Source: Pseudomonadota bacterium (lineage in GTDB: Bacteria; Pseudomonadota; Alphaproteobacteria; Acetobacterales; Acetobacteraceae). Taken from it: DNA of 64,000 bases. Position numbers and translations under genes: made by a program. Every line of letters starts with the position of its first letter. Within the stretch, counting starts at the first letter, position 1. Shown piece by piece: positions 8,439 through 17,377 of the stretch. The notes under the pieces are model-generated. The model saw only the letters and a program-made list of their open reading frames with translations, searched no databases and had not been told where the DNA came from. The stretch spans positions 8,910 through 72,909 of the forward strand of contig JAJXXT010000078.1 in the NCBI GenBank assembly GCA_021780935.1. The letters are read 5' to 3'.

Positions 8439-9594
8439 CGCGATTACCGCCATCGCCCCTGAGATCACCGAGATCCGCCGCGATATCCATGCGCATCCCG
8501 AGCTGGGGATGACGGAGACGCGGACCTCGGCACTGGTCGCGGAGAAGCTGCGCGGCTGGGGCATCGAGGTGCATACCGGCATCGGCAAGACCGGCGTCGT
8601 CGGCGTGCTGCGGCGAGGCAACGGGCATGGCCGCATCGGGCTGCGGGCGGACATGGACGCGCTGCCGATCGAGGAGGCGACGGGGCTGGCCTATGCCTCG
8701 ACCAACCCGGGCGTGATGCATGCCTGCGGCCATGACGGGCACACCGCGATGCTGCTGGGGGCGGCGAAATACCTCGCCGAGCACGGCGGGTTTTCCGGCA
8801 CCGTGAACTTCATCTTCCAGCCGGCGGAGGAGGGTCTGGGCGGTGCGAGCGCCATGATCGCGGACGGATTGTTCGAGAAATTTCCCTGCGACGCGGTCTT
8901 TGGCATGCATAACCGCCCGGGCCTGGAGGTCGGGCGATTCTCCATCCGGCCCGGCACCCAGATGGCCGGCGGCGCCTTCTTCGACATCGCGATCACCGGC
9001 CGTGGCGCGCATGGCGCGCGCCCGGAATCGGGGATCGACCCCGTCGTCGTCGCGGCGCAGCTCGTCTCGGCGCTGCAGTCGATCGTGGCGCGGCGGGTTC
9101 CCGCGATCGACACCGCGGTCTTGAGCGTCACCCGGATCGCGGCCGGCGAGGCCTATAACGTCATTCCGGAAACCGCGGCGCTGCGCGGCACGGTGCGCAC
9201 GATGAAGCGCGAGACGATGGCGCTGGTCGAGGCCGAGATGCGCCGCCTCGCCGAGGGCGTGGCTTCCGGGTTCGGCGCCAAGGCGGAGGTGGATTTCCGC
9301 GTGCTGTTCGCGCCGCTGGTGAACGATCCGCGCGAGACCGAGGCAATGGTCGGTGCCGCGGCGAAGGTCGCCGGCGCGGAGCGTGTGGAAGCGGCGGGTC
9401 CGCAGACCATGGCGAGCGAGGATTTCTCGTTCATGCTCGAAAAAGTCCCCGGCGCCTTCGTCAATCTCGGCAACGGGCCGGGTGCGGAGGTGCACAACCA
9501 CCTCTATAACTTCAACGACGCCGCGATCCCGCACGGCATCGAGCTCTGGGCCAGCGTCGTCGAGGCCAAGTTGCCGCAGGCCTCGGGGGAGTAG
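8425..9594 (+). CDS. M20 family amidohydrolase (hippurate hydrolase/aminoacylase-like)
   Basis: A metal-dependent amide hydrolase of 389 residues. The start ATG at 8425 overlaps the upstream gene. The IHAHPELGMTETRT block opens the catalytic domain, and metal-site blocks are seen as MHACGHDGHTAMLLGAAK and FQPAEEGLGGA, followed by the dimerisation domain around GRGAHGARPESGIDPV and a final His near HNHLYNFND. These are the hallmarks of the amidohydrolase/hippurate hydrolase branch of M20, which removes acyl groups from N-acyl amino acids. Location between a CoA transferase and an ABC transporter suggests it handles an imported acylated compound (inference). Confidence 0.93.
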   Translation: MADRDAITAIAPEITEIRRDIHAHPELGMTETRTSALVAEKLRGWGIEVHTGIGKTGVVGVLRRGNGHGRIGLRADMDALPIEEATGLAYASTNPGVMHACGHDGHTAMLLGAAKYLAEHGGFSGTVNFIFQPAEEGLGGASAMIADGLFEKFPCDAVFGMHNRPGLEVGRFSIRPGTQMAGGAFFDIAITGRGAHGARPESGIDPVVVAAQLVSALQSIVARRVPAIDTAVLSVTRIAAGEAYNVIPETAALRGTVRTMKRETMALVEAEMRRLAEGVASGFGAKAEVDFRVLFAPLVNDPRETEAMVGAAAKVAGAERVEAAGPQTMASEDFSFMLEKVPGAFVNLGNGPGAEVHNHLYNFNDAAIPHGIELWASVVEAKLPQASGE

Positions 9595-9679
9595 CGAGGC
9601 GCACCGCGGCGATGTGGTCACCGTCGCGCGCTTGACCGGGTCGCGCGGTGCTGATGCAGTGATGCAAACGGAGGGTTTC

Positions 9680-11188
9680 ATGCGCATCGTCACCCCTACT
9701 CTGGCGGCCTCGGTTGTTGCCCTGGCGCTTGCGACCCTGCCTTTCACGGGCGGCGTCGCGCAGGCCAAGGGTGGGGGAAGGGACAGCATCAGCATCGGCA
9801 TGACGCTGGAGCCGCCAATCCTCGACCCGACCGCGGGCGCCGCGGCGGCGATCGGCGAGGTGACGTATCAGAACATCTTCCAGGGGCTGACGCAGATCGA
9901 CGCGGCGGGGCAGGTCGTGCCGTCGCTCGCGACCTCGTGGCACATCTCGGCGGATGGGCGGACCTATACGTTTCACCTCGCCAAGGGCGTGGTGTTCAGC
10001 GACGGCGAGAAGCTCGACTGCGACACCGTGAAGTTCAGCCTCGACCGGGCGCGCGGACCGAAGAGTACCAACCCGCAGAAGGCGCTGTTCGCGCCGATCA
10101 CGAGCGTTGCCTGCCCGGACCAGACAGCGGTGGTGGTGACACTCAAGCAGCCGACCGCGAGCTTCCTGTTCGGCATGGCGATGCCCGCCGCCGTGATCGT
10201 GGCGCCGAAATCAGCCGCGACCAACGCCACCAAGCCAGTGGGCACCGGCCCCTACGCGCTCGGGCAGTGGGTGAAGGGCGATCACGTGACGCTGGTGCGC
10301 AACCCCCGCTACACCGGCAAGGCGCCGCCGATCGCCACCGCGACATTCCGCTTCATCGCCGACCCCGCGGCGGCGACGGCAGCGATGCTGGCCGGCAACC
10401 TCGACGCGTTCACGCTGTTCCCCGCACCGGAGGCGGTGGCACGGCTGCGCTCCGACAAGAAGCTGCATGTCGAGATCGGCACCACCAGCGGCAAGATCAT
10501 CGTCTCGCTGAACGAAGCCAAGAAGCCGTTCGACAACCTGCTGGTGCGCCGGGCGATGGCCTACGCGATCGACCGCAACGCCTATAACCAGGCCGTGCTC
10601 GGCGGCTATGGCGTGCCGATCGGCAGCCATGACGTGCCCGGCGATGCCGGCTACGTCGATCTCGCCGGCACCTATCCCTATAACCCGGCGATGGCGCGCA
10701 AGCTGCTCGCGCAGGCCGGCTATCCGCACGGGTTCTCGATGACCATGCTGCTGCCGCCACCGGCCTATGCGCGGCGCGGCGGCGAGGTGATCCAGGCGAT
10801 GCTGGCGCAGGTCGGCATCAAGGTGAAGCTGGTCGATGTGGAATGGGCGCAATGGCTTTCCCAGGCGTTCACGCACCAGGATTATCAGGCGACGATCATT
10901 GCGCATGTGGAACCGCGCGACCTCTACCAGTATGCCAACCCGCATTATTACTGGAACTATCACAACGCGGCCTATGACGCGCTTTATGCGAAGTATCAGG
11001 CGGCAACCGACCCCCGCGAACAGCTCCGGCTGTGGGGCGACCTGCAGCGCAAGCTGGCGCAGGACGAGCCGAATATCTTCCTCTGCGCGCTGCCCAAGAT
11101 CGGCGTGTGGAACGCGGGGCTGCGCGGCCTGTGGAAGAACGCGCTGATCACCGTCGATATCGTGAGCCAGATGCACTGGGCGAAATAG
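9680..11188 (+). CDS. Peptide-type ABC transporter substrate-binding protein (set 1)
   Basis: A periplasmic binding protein of the DppA/OppA family (SBP family 5), 502 residues. The start is the ATG at 9680, preceded by a good GGAGGG. It has a Sec signal peptide (MRIVTPTLAASVVALALATLPFTGGVAQA). The family pattern is clear: PPILDPTAGAAAAIGEVTYQNIFQGL near the N-terminus, LATSWHISADGRTYTFHLAKGVVFSDGE, and a TGPYALGQWVKGDHVTLVRNPRY block. Two permease genes follow. The ligand cannot be told from sequence; the family binds peptides, opines, glutathione, nickel and other compounds. Confidence 0.93.
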   Translation: MRIVTPTLAASVVALALATLPFTGGVAQAKGGGRDSISIGMTLEPPILDPTAGAAAAIGEVTYQNIFQGLTQIDAAGQVVPSLATSWHISADGRTYTFHLAKGVVFSDGEKLDCDTVKFSLDRARGPKSTNPQKALFAPITSVACPDQTAVVVTLKQPTASFLFGMAMPAAVIVAPKSAATNATKPVGTGPYALGQWVKGDHVTLVRNPRYTGKAPPIATATFRFIADPAAATAAMLAGNLDAFTLFPAPEAVARLRSDKKLHVEIGTTSGKIIVSLNEAKKPFDNLLVRRAMAYAIDRNAYNQAVLGGYGVPIGSHDVPGDAGYVDLAGTYPYNPAMARKLLAQAGYPHGFSMTMLLPPPAYARRGGEVIQAMLAQVGIKVKLVDVEWAQWLSQAFTHQDYQATIIAHVEPRDLYQYANPHYYWNYHNAAYDALYAKYQAATDPREQLRLWGDLQRKLAQDEPNIFLCALPKIGVWNAGLRGLWKNALITVDIVSQMHWAK

Positions 11189-11208
11189 GGGCGGGCGAAA
11201 TGGCGGCC
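11178..11208. repeat. Imperfect 15-bp duplication spanning a stop codon
   Basis: The string gggcgaaat at 11178-11186 recurs at 11193-11201. The TAG stop of the set 1 binding-protein gene lies at the end of the first copy; the second copy has aaatgg instead of aaatag. Confidence 0.5.
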
Positions 11209-11234
11209 ACGGGCGCGCGGCCGCCGGTCGCGAT

Positions 11235-12188
11235 GTGACCCGGTTCCTGCTGCGGCGGCTCCTGGGGCTGGTGGCGATGCTGGCCGCGGCATCCGTCGTC
11301 GTGTTCACGGTGATGAATGTGCTGCCCGGTGACCCGGCGCTGCTGATGCTGGGAACCGGGGCGACGCGGGCGACGCTTGCGGCACTGCGCCACCAGATGG
11401 GGCTCGATCTGCCGCTGTGGCAGCAATATCTGCGCTGGATCGGCGGGATGCTGCATGGCGATTTCGGCATTTCCTACACCTACCGCACGCCGGTCGCGGG
11501 GCTGATCGCGGCCCGGCTCGGGGTGACGCTGCCGCTCGCGGGGATGGCGATCCTGCTGTCGGTGGCGATCGCCATTCCCGTGGGGGTGGTTGCCGCGGCG
11601 CGGCGGGGCGGGGGACTGGATGCCGCGCTGATGGGGGCCGCCCAGCTTGGCGTCGCGGTGCCTAATTTCTGGCTCGGCCTGCTGCTGATCCTGGTTTTCG
11701 CGGTGAAGCTCGCCTGGCTGCCGGCGACCGGGTTCGCCGGATGGTCGCATGGCGTGGGACCGGCGCTCGCCACACTGCTGATGCCGGCGGTGGCGCTGGC
11801 GCTGCCGCAGGCGGCGATTCTGGCGCGGGTCACGCGATCGGCGGTGATCGAGGCGGCGGGCGAGGACTATGTCCGCACCGCGCGGGCGAAGGGTCTGGCC
11901 GCACACGCTGCGATCTGGCGGCATGCGCTGCCCAACGCGCTCATTCCCGTGGTGACGATCATGGGCTTTCAGTTCTCCTATCTCCTGGCCGGGACGGTGG
12001 TGGTGGAGAATGTGTTCACCCTGCCAGGGCTGGGGCGGCTGCTGTTCCAGGCGATCGCCGGGCGGGATCTGATCACGGTGCAGGACATCGTGCTGCTGCT
12101 GACCGGCAGTGTGATCGTGGTCAACGCGGTGGTGGACCTGGCCTATGCCGCGATCGACCCGCGGATTTCGCTGGATGGGCCGGCGTGA
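11235..12188 (+). CDS. Peptide-type ABC permease, DppB class (set 1)
   Basis: An inner-membrane permease subunit of 317 residues that starts with GTG at 11235. The N-terminal FLLRRLLGLVAMLAAASVVVFTVMNVLPGDPA helix is typical of DppB, and the coupling loop is visible as AAGEDYVRTARAKGLAAHAAIWRHALPNALIPVV, which contacts the ATPase. About six membrane spans are present. It follows the binding protein and precedes the DppC-class gene. No ATPase gene is found in this operon, so it must couple to ATPases encoded elsewhere. Confidence 0.94.
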   Translation: MTRFLLRRLLGLVAMLAAASVVVFTVMNVLPGDPALLMLGTGATRATLAALRHQMGLDLPLWQQYLRWIGGMLHGDFGISYTYRTPVAGLIAARLGVTLPLAGMAILLSVAIAIPVGVVAAARRGGGLDAALMGAAQLGVAVPNFWLGLLLILVFAVKLAWLPATGFAGWSHGVGPALATLLMPAVALALPQAAILARVTRSAVIEAAGEDYVRTARAKGLAAHAAIWRHALPNALIPVVTIMGFQFSYLLAGTVVVENVFTLPGLGRLLFQAIAGRDLITVQDIVLLLTGSVIVVNAVVDLAYAAIDPRISLDGPA

Positions 12189-12212
12189 GGGGGCGGGCAT
12201 GAGCACACCCGC

Positions 12213-13028
12213 ATGACCCTGCCGCGCAACCTGCGCGTGGGCGCCGTGCTGACCGGCGTCGTGGTCGCCATCGCGGTGCTGGCGCGGTTATGGACACCGT
12301 ATCCGCCGCTCGCCATCGACATCCTGCACCGGCTCGCGCCGCCCTCGGCCGCGCACTGGCTGGGGACAGATAATTTCGGCCGCGACGAACTGACGCAGCT
12401 CATGGCCGGAGCCTCGACCTCGCTGTTCGTGGCGGTGATCGCCGTCGCGGTCGGGGCCGGGCTCGGCATTCCGCTGGGCGTGCTGGCCGCGGTGGCCGGC
12501 GGCTGGGCGGATATGGCGGTGATGCGCCTCGCGGACCTCACCTTCGCGTTTCCGGCGCTGCTGACGGCGGTGATGATCACGGCGCTGCGCGGGCCGGGAG
12601 CGGTGAACGCCATGCTGGCGATCGGCATTTTCAATATCCCCGTGTTTGCGCGGCTGACGCGTGGCGCCGTGCTGTCGCTGCTGACGCGCGATTTCGTGCT
12701 CGCGGCCCGCGCGGTGGGGGCACGTTGGGGCGGCATCGCGTGGCGGCACCTGCTGCCCAACGCCGCGCCGATCCTGCTGGTGCAGGCGACGATCCAGTTC
12801 GCCCTCGCGGTGCTGGCCGATGCCGGGCTTTCCTATCTCGGCCTGGGCGCGCAGCCGCCGCAACCCTCCTGGGGTCGGATGCTCGCGGACTCGCAGAGCT
12901 ATGTCTGGAGTGACCCGATGCTGCCGGTGCTGCCGGGAGTCGCGATCGTCATCGCGGTGCTGGGGCTGAACCTGCTGGGCGACGGGTTGCGCGACGTCAT
13001 GGACCCGCGGCTGCGCGGGCGTCGGTGA
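12213..13028 (+). CDS. Peptide-type ABC permease, DppC class (set 1)
   Basis: The second permease subunit, 271 residues, with ATG at 12213. The LGTDNFGRDELTQLMAGASTSLFVAVIAVAVGAGLGIPLG block is typical of DppC proteins, and the coupling loop reads TRDFVLAARAVGARWGGIAWRHLLPNAAPILLV. It ends with the family pattern LNLLGDGLRDVMDPRLRGR. It is the last gene of the operon and is convergent with the CHAP-domain gene, with only 42 bp between them. The expected dppD and dppF genes are absent here. Confidence 0.94.
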   Translation: MTLPRNLRVGAVLTGVVVAIAVLARLWTPYPPLAIDILHRLAPPSAAHWLGTDNFGRDELTQLMAGASTSLFVAVIAVAVGAGLGIPLGVLAAVAGGWADMAVMRLADLTFAFPALLTAVMITALRGPGAVNAMLAIGIFNIPVFARLTRGAVLSLLTRDFVLAARAVGARWGGIAWRHLLPNAAPILLVQATIQFALAVLADAGLSYLGLGAQPPQPSWGRMLADSQSYVWSDPMLPVLPGVAIVIAVLGLNLLGDGLRDVMDPRLRGRR

Positions 13029-13070
13029 GCCGCGTCACCCAGCGGCTGGTGCCTGCCGCAGCCCGCCGGC

Positions 13071-14387
13071 CTATTTGCCGCCGAGATCCAGCAGCGAATG
13101 GTGCAGAGCGTGGACGGCGATGGGGGCCGCGGCCGGCGCCTCCGCCACCTCGACGGGCTGGCGGGCGGCGGCGGAGGCCGGCGTGTTCGCCAGGATCACG
13201 CCGTTATCCGGCCGATCATAGATGAAGCCATAGGTCGGGTAGACGCTGCCGTACTGCCCGGGATAGCGCGGGCCGAGGCCAACGCGCACCTCGGTCCAGT
13301 CGTTGTTGGGCGAGACGTCGATCACCGGAATGTTGCGCGAGATGCCGCTGTGATTAGACCCGGGGCCGGCCCAATTGGCGTGCTCCACCAGGATCTCGCG
13401 GCTGTTGACGACGCGCATCACCACCGAGACATGGCCCAGCGGCATGCGGGGAATGCCCTCGAAATCCAGCACGCTGCCGGGCTCCGGCTGATGCCCGCGG
13501 GCATAATGGCCTGCGGCGGCATACCACCAGTCCTTGGCGTTCCCCATCACGTTGATGCCGGAGACGTCGCGGGCGAACGGCACACACCACTCCCAGCGCG
13601 GGTAGTTGACCAGCTTCGGGGGATGGAAAACAGCGGTGCGATAGGCCGGCGGCGACGCGGCTCTCGGGAGCTGGGCCGTCGCAAGACGGGCCTGTGGGAT
13701 GCGGGCAGGCGGCATCGGCGGAACGTAGTTCACCGCTACGGCGAAGGGCTGAGCGGCCGCCACGGTGGCGGGCGATGCCGAGATGGGTGGTGCGGGCGGG
13801 ATGAAGCTGACCGTGGTGACAAAGCCGCCTTGCCGTGCAGCGGCCATCTCGACCGGAGGCGCTGGCGGCAACGGTAGCATGGAGGTCACCGCGGCGGTGA
13901 GTTGCGGCGCGGAGGCCGGCGGTACCGGCGGGATGAAGCTCGTGGAGGCGGCGACCTGATCCGGCACCTGGGCCGGCGGCGCCGGCGGAAGGTAAGCAAC
14001 CGTTGTCTGCGCCGGCGGCGCGGGCGGGATGAAGCCGACAGCGGCTGCGACCTGGCCCGGCATCTGGGCCGGCGGCGTGGGCGGGATGACACCGACCGCG
14101 TCGGCAACCCGGCCCGGCACCTGGGCGGGCGGGGCAGGCGGAACGAAACCCACGGCCGCGGCGGCCGGTGGCGTGGGCGGCAGGAACGCGACGGCAGCCG
14201 CTATCTGCGGCGCCTGAGCCGGCGGCGCCGGCGGGACGAACGCCACGGCCATGCCGACGGTGCCGGGAGGTGAGGGAGGGATGAAGCTCACGGGCCCGGC
14301 GGACATGCCAGACGTCGTGGCAAGGGCTGCGGCCGGCATGAGAGTGAGCACAAGCATCGCCGCGCCCGAACGCCATGCCTCCCGCAT
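13071..14387 (-). CDS. Secreted CHAP-domain protein with proline-rich repeats
   Basis: I chose the ATG at 14387, giving 438 residues and a good signal peptide (MREAWRSGAAMLVLTLMPAAALA); an ATG at 14507 would add a tail with no obvious role. Residues about 30-240 carry roughly a dozen degenerate repeats of the form VxFIPPAPPAQ. The C-terminal part is a CHAP (Cys-His amidase/peptidase) domain with a likely catalytic Cys at about 268 (WCVPFAR), His at about 319 (LGHVSVV) and EHANW at about 335-339. CHAP domains cut peptidoglycan peptides or amides. I infer a wall-remodelling enzyme held away from the membrane by a stiff Pro-rich stalk. It stands alone between convergent and same-strand neighbours. 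Confidence 0.85.
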   Translation of the reverse strand: MREAWRSGAAMLVLTLMPAAALATTSGMSAGPVSFIPPSPPGTVGMAVAFVPPAPPAQAPQIAAAVAFLPPTPPAAAAVGFVPPAPPAQVPGRVADAVGVIPPTPPAQMPGQVAAAVGFIPPAPPAQTTVAYLPPAPPAQVPDQVAASTSFIPPVPPASAPQLTAAVTSMLPLPPAPPVEMAAARQGGFVTTVSFIPPAPPISASPATVAAAQPFAVAVNYVPPMPPARIPQARLATAQLPRAASPPAYRTAVFHPPKLVNYPRWEWCVPFARDVSGINVMGNAKDWWYAAAGHYARGHQPEPGSVLDFEGIPRMPLGHVSVVMRVVNSREILVEHANWAGPGSNHSGISRNIPVIDVSPNNDWTEVRVGLGPRYPGQYGSVYPTYGFIYDRPDNGVILANTPASAAARQPVEVAEAPAAAPIAVHALHHSLLDLGGK

Positions 14388-14614
14388 TGATTTGCCGCTC
14401 CACCGAAGTTCACGAATTCTGTCTCGGCGGTAACAAGCGACGAGGCTCGATGACAACCCGAAAAGCGCAAATAAGCGCGTCTGCCATGCGCATTCGTTCA
14501 AACCCATTTGTGGATAACCCCATCTATCAGGGAAACTATCCTATTTTGGGTTTGGCAATCCGGGGTGTAGCGAATTGATCACTTTCCCCTGTGATCAATT
14601 CGCCACAGAATCGG
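14388..14614. promoter_or_regulatory. AT-richer upstream region of the CHAP gene
   Basis: This 227-bp gap lies between the end of the RidA gene and the start of the CHAP gene, both on the minus strand. It is visibly less GC-rich than its surroundings, especially 14470-14600, and contains a strong inverted repeat (separate entry). No coding frame of interest was seen. The CHAP promoter is expected here, but I could not assign -35/-10 boxes with confidence. Confidence 0.4.
14570..14603. repeat. Perfect 13-bp inverted repeat, 8-base spacer
   Basis: The arms gcgaattgatcac (14570-14582) and gtgatcaattcgc (14591-14603) are exact reverse complements around tttcccct. It sits 12 bp after the RidA gene stop (minus strand) and about 180 bp upstream of the CHAP start. 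No T-run follows on the minus strand. It could be a terminator for the RidA gene or an operator for a dimeric regulator. Confidence 0.8.
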
Positions 14615-14965
14615 TCACTTGCAGGCGGTCACCATGATTTCGACGAGGTGGCGGGGGTCCGCCATGTTGGCCTGCACGCAGGCACGGGCCGGCGCCATGC
14701 CCGCCGGCAGCCACGCCGACCACAGCGCGTTCATCGCGTCGCGGTCACGGATGTCCTTGAGCCAGATCTGCGCCTGCAGGAGGCGGGTCTTGTCGGTGCC
14801 GTGCTCCTCGAGGATGGCATCGATCGAATCCAGCACCTCCTTGGTCTGCCCCGCGATATCCTTCGAGAGGTCGGCGGCGGTGCAGCCCTGGAGGTAGACG
14901 AAGCCATGGAACTCGACGGCCTTGGAAAGAATCTTGTTGGGCTCAGTGCGGATGATTTTGGACAT
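14615..14965 (-). CDS. RidA/YjgF family protein
   Basis: A small cytoplasmic trimer-forming family, 116 residues. I chose the ATG at 14965 (MSKIIRTEPNKILSKAVEFHGFVYLQG), preceded by AGGAAC, because the upstream extension is only repetitive Pro-rich sequence. The conserved Arg of the active site is at R94 (PARACVQANM), with Glu at 109, as in enamine/imine deaminases that detoxify 2-aminoacrylate. The C-terminal half is slightly divergent from canonical RidA (RidA itself has a longer IEIEAIA ending), so a Rid subfamily member is likely. A serine dehydratase, a source of 2-aminoacrylate, is encoded 8 kb away. Confidence 0.88.
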   Translation of the reverse strand: MSKIIRTEPNKILSKAVEFHGFVYLQGCTAADLSKDIAGQTKEVLDSIDAILEEHGTDKTRLLQAQIWLKDIRDRDAMNALWSAWLPAGMAPARACVQANMADPRHLVEIMVTACK

Positions 14966-14986
14966 GGGGGTTCCTTGAGTTTCCTT

Positions 14987-15047
14987 GGGCGGATTCCCGG
15001 GCGGATTCCCGGAGGGCGGCCCTGGGGTTGGCCCGGGGGTTGGCCCG
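14987..15047. repeat. Two adjacent 12-bp tandem duplications
   Basis: The string gggcggattccc occurs twice in tandem (14987-14998, 14999-15010), and ggggttggcccg occurs twice in tandem (15024-15035, 15036-15047). Both pairs are exact. They lie in the leader upstream of the RidA gene on the minus strand and before mobA on the plus strand. Confidence 0.85.
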
Positions 15048-15129
15048 GTCGGTCCGAACCGGCGCTTCGTAGGGCGCGCCAGGCGGGGCGGCAACCCCGG
15101 CGGGAAGGTTGCCGCTGGCGCCACGACGC

Positions 15130-15717
15130 ATGACGACCCCGGTGGTGGCGGTGATCCTCGCCGGCGGGCAGGGGCGGCGGATGGGCGGCATCGACAAGGC
15201 GATGGTGCCGCTCGCCGGGCAGGCGTTGATCGCGCACGTGTTCTCGCGCGTGGTGCCGCAGGTGGCGGCGGTGGCGATCAGCGCCAATGGCGACGCCACA
15301 CGCTTCGCCGCCTTCGGCGTGCCGGTGCTGGCCGATGCGCCGCCGATGCCGCCGGGGCGGTTCGCGGGCCCACTCGCGGGGCTGTTGGCGGGCGCGCGCT
15401 GGGCGCTCGACGCGCATCCCGGCGCGCTGCTGCTTTCCGTGCCCTGCGACGTGCCGCTTCTGCCGCGGGATCTGGTGGCGCGGCTTGCGGCGGCGAGCCT
15501 GCCCTGCTGTGCCGCGTCGTTCGGGCGTCTGCATCCGCTGGTGGCGCTCTGGCGGCCGGCGGCGCTCGTGGTGCCGACCACCGCCGGCGCGGCGGCGCGC
15601 GCGCTGCTCGCGGCACTCGGCGGCAGCAGCGTCGAATGGGCGGGGCCGGATGATCCGTTCCTCAACGTCAACGATCCGGCGACGCTGGCGGCGGCGCTGC
15701 ACCGCCCGGACGGATGA
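15130..15717 (+). CDS. mobA: Molybdenum cofactor guanylyltransferase
   Basis: Attaches GMP to molybdopterin to make the bis-MGD form of the cofactor. The protein has 195 residues. The nucleotide-binding block VILAGGQGRRMGGIDKAMVPLAG near the N-terminus is characteristic of MobA. Later blocks include SVPCDVPLLP and DDPFLNVNDPATL, close to the family's FxNxNTPxDL ending. The ATG at 15130 was preferred over an in-frame upstream start. It is divergent from the RidA gene. A molybdopterin-binding hydroxylase subunit lies 13 kb downstream, although such hydroxylases more often use the CMP form. Confidence 0.93.
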   Translation: MTTPVVAVILAGGQGRRMGGIDKAMVPLAGQALIAHVFSRVVPQVAAVAISANGDATRFAAFGVPVLADAPPMPPGRFAGPLAGLLAGARWALDAHPGALLLSVPCDVPLLPRDLVARLAAASLPCCAASFGRLHPLVALWRPAALVVPTTAGAAARALLAALGGSSVEWAGPDDPFLNVNDPATLAAALHRPDG

Positions 15718-15795
15718 AGCGCCCGCTTGCCGCTGCCCTATGCGCGGTCCAAGGTGGCGGGGGAAACGCCATGTAACATTCGGGGAGGTCGTCGC

Positions 15796-17043
15796 GTGCT
15801 CACTCGTCGTCATAGTTTGCAGGCCGCCATCGGCGTGACCGCCGTGGCCTCGTTCGGGATCGCGTCCAAGGCCGAGGCGGCACAGACCGTCAAGATCGCC
15901 ATCGACGCCTCCCTCACCGGCGCCGACGCTGCCTCCGCGCTGCGCATCACCGACGGCGCGATCCTGGCGCTGGAGGAGGCGAACGCGCACAAGACCGTCC
16001 CCGGTGTCACCTTCACCTGGGCGAAGTTCGACGACGGCACCGCGACGGCAGGCCAGTACGACCCGGCGCAGGGTGCGACCAACGCGCGCAAGATGATCGC
16101 CGACCCCTCCATCGTCGCCGCCGTCGGGCCGCAGATGTCGGGCGTCGGCAAGGCGATGAGCCCGATCCTCTCGGCCGGCCACCTGGTGACCATCACGCCG
16201 GGATCGACGGCGCCAGACATCACCGACCCGAAATTCGCCTCGATCTACCGCCCGGCGGACAACCATGCGCCGGTCTATTTCCGCACCGTCACGACGGATG
16301 CCTACCAGGGCCCGAACATGGCGAATTTCTACGCCGAGAAGCTGGGTGCGAAGAAGATCTTCATCCTCGACGATTCCGGTGCCTATGGCGTCGGCATCGC
16401 CAATTCATTCGAGGGTGAGGCGAGGAAGAAGGGCATCCAGATCCTCGGCCACGAGAAGCTCGACCCCAAGAACCCGGACTACACGGCGGTTCTGACCAAG
16501 ATCAAATCGCTGAACCCGGACAGCCTTTACTACGGTGGCGTGACCCAGGCGGGGGCGAAACTGGCGAAGCAATCCTATCAAATCGTGCCAGACATCAAGA
16601 AGGGCGGCGGCGACGGCATCTATGGTGCCTCGTTCCTCGCCGCTGGCGGCTTCCCGGCGGTGGAGGGGTGGTACGCGACGGTCGCCGGCCCGCACCTCGC
16701 CGGAACGCAGAGCCACGCGATCGCAGACTTCACCCGCCGCTACGAGGCACGCTTCCATCTGCTTCCGGACGATTCGACGATCCTGTCCTACGACGCGGCC
16801 ACCTGCCTGGTGGCGGCGGTGAAGCAGTTGGTCGCGGAGAAGAAGAAGATCACCCGCGACAACGTCCGCGCGACGCTGCTGACGATCACGGTGCCGACGC
16901 TGCAGGGGCCGGTTGCCTTCGATGCCAACGGCGACATCAAGAGCCATGTCGTGTCCGTGTTCCAGATCCGCCACGACAAGGCGAAGCCGGTCAACGACGT
17001 GGTGGCGCAGTTTCGTTATATCGGCGAGGCCCCGCAGGCCTGA
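15796..17043 (+). CDS. Branched-chain amino acid ABC substrate-binding protein (copy 1)
   Basis: A periplasmic binding protein of the LivJ/LivK type (Peripla_BP_6), 415 residues, starting with GTG at 15796 with GGGGAGG just upstream. The N-terminus LTRRHSLQAAIGVTAVASFG looks like a twin-arginine signal, which is unusual but known for this family, ending near SKAEAA. The mature domain shows DASLTGADAASALRITDGAILALEEAN and AAVGPQMSGVGKAMSPILSAGHLVTITPGST. It is a close paralogue of the next gene, with about four in five residues alike by eye. It lies upstream of the LivH, LivM-LivG and LivF genes. Confidence 0.94.
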   Translation: MLTRRHSLQAAIGVTAVASFGIASKAEAAQTVKIAIDASLTGADAASALRITDGAILALEEANAHKTVPGVTFTWAKFDDGTATAGQYDPAQGATNARKMIADPSIVAAVGPQMSGVGKAMSPILSAGHLVTITPGSTAPDITDPKFASIYRPADNHAPVYFRTVTTDAYQGPNMANFYAEKLGAKKIFILDDSGAYGVGIANSFEGEARKKGIQILGHEKLDPKNPDYTAVLTKIKSLNPDSLYYGGVTQAGAKLAKQSYQIVPDIKKGGGDGIYGASFLAAGGFPAVEGWYATVAGPHLAGTQSHAIADFTRRYEARFHLLPDDSTILSYDAATCLVAAVKQLVAEKKKITRDNVRATLLTITVPTLQGPVAFDANGDIKSHVVSVFQIRHDKAKPVNDVVAQFRYIGEAPQA

Positions 17044-17377
17044 ACCTCCCGCCGGGGCTGGGGCATCACGAAGCGGCCGAGCGAGGCATGGGCGGCGGGT
17101 TGACGACGATACCCGCGGTGCCGCCTCGGCCGCCGTCCCGCAGGCAGGGGGCGTCGCGCCACGAGCGTGAGGGCGGCGTCTGGAATATTTTATTTACAAT
17201 GACCTATGCATACCGACGGGATTTGCCGCGCGGTAATCTATCGACGGAAGATGAAATTTGTGCCGAGGCACCCGCGTCCGGCGGGAGGCAGGCTTGCCTT
17301 TTGATCATGACCGCACCATGGTGCCCAAGTCGTGGCGTGAAACGTCACTCAAGAGTTCAACAGGGAGTTCTCACTGC
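17044..17377. promoter_or_regulatory. Gap between the paired binding-protein genes, with an imperfect hairpin and an AT-rich island
   Basis: A stretch of 334 bp without a gene. Near its start, gcggccgag (17073-17081) can pair with ctcggccgc (17125-17133), and an inner stem gcgggt/acccgc lies between them; there is no T-run, so terminator activity is uncertain. An AT-rich island at 17181-17210 contains TACAAT (17195-17200), a good -10 candidate, but no convincing -35 box at the right distance. The rest shows nothing I recognise. It probably carries an independent promoter for the second binding protein. Confidence 0.4.
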
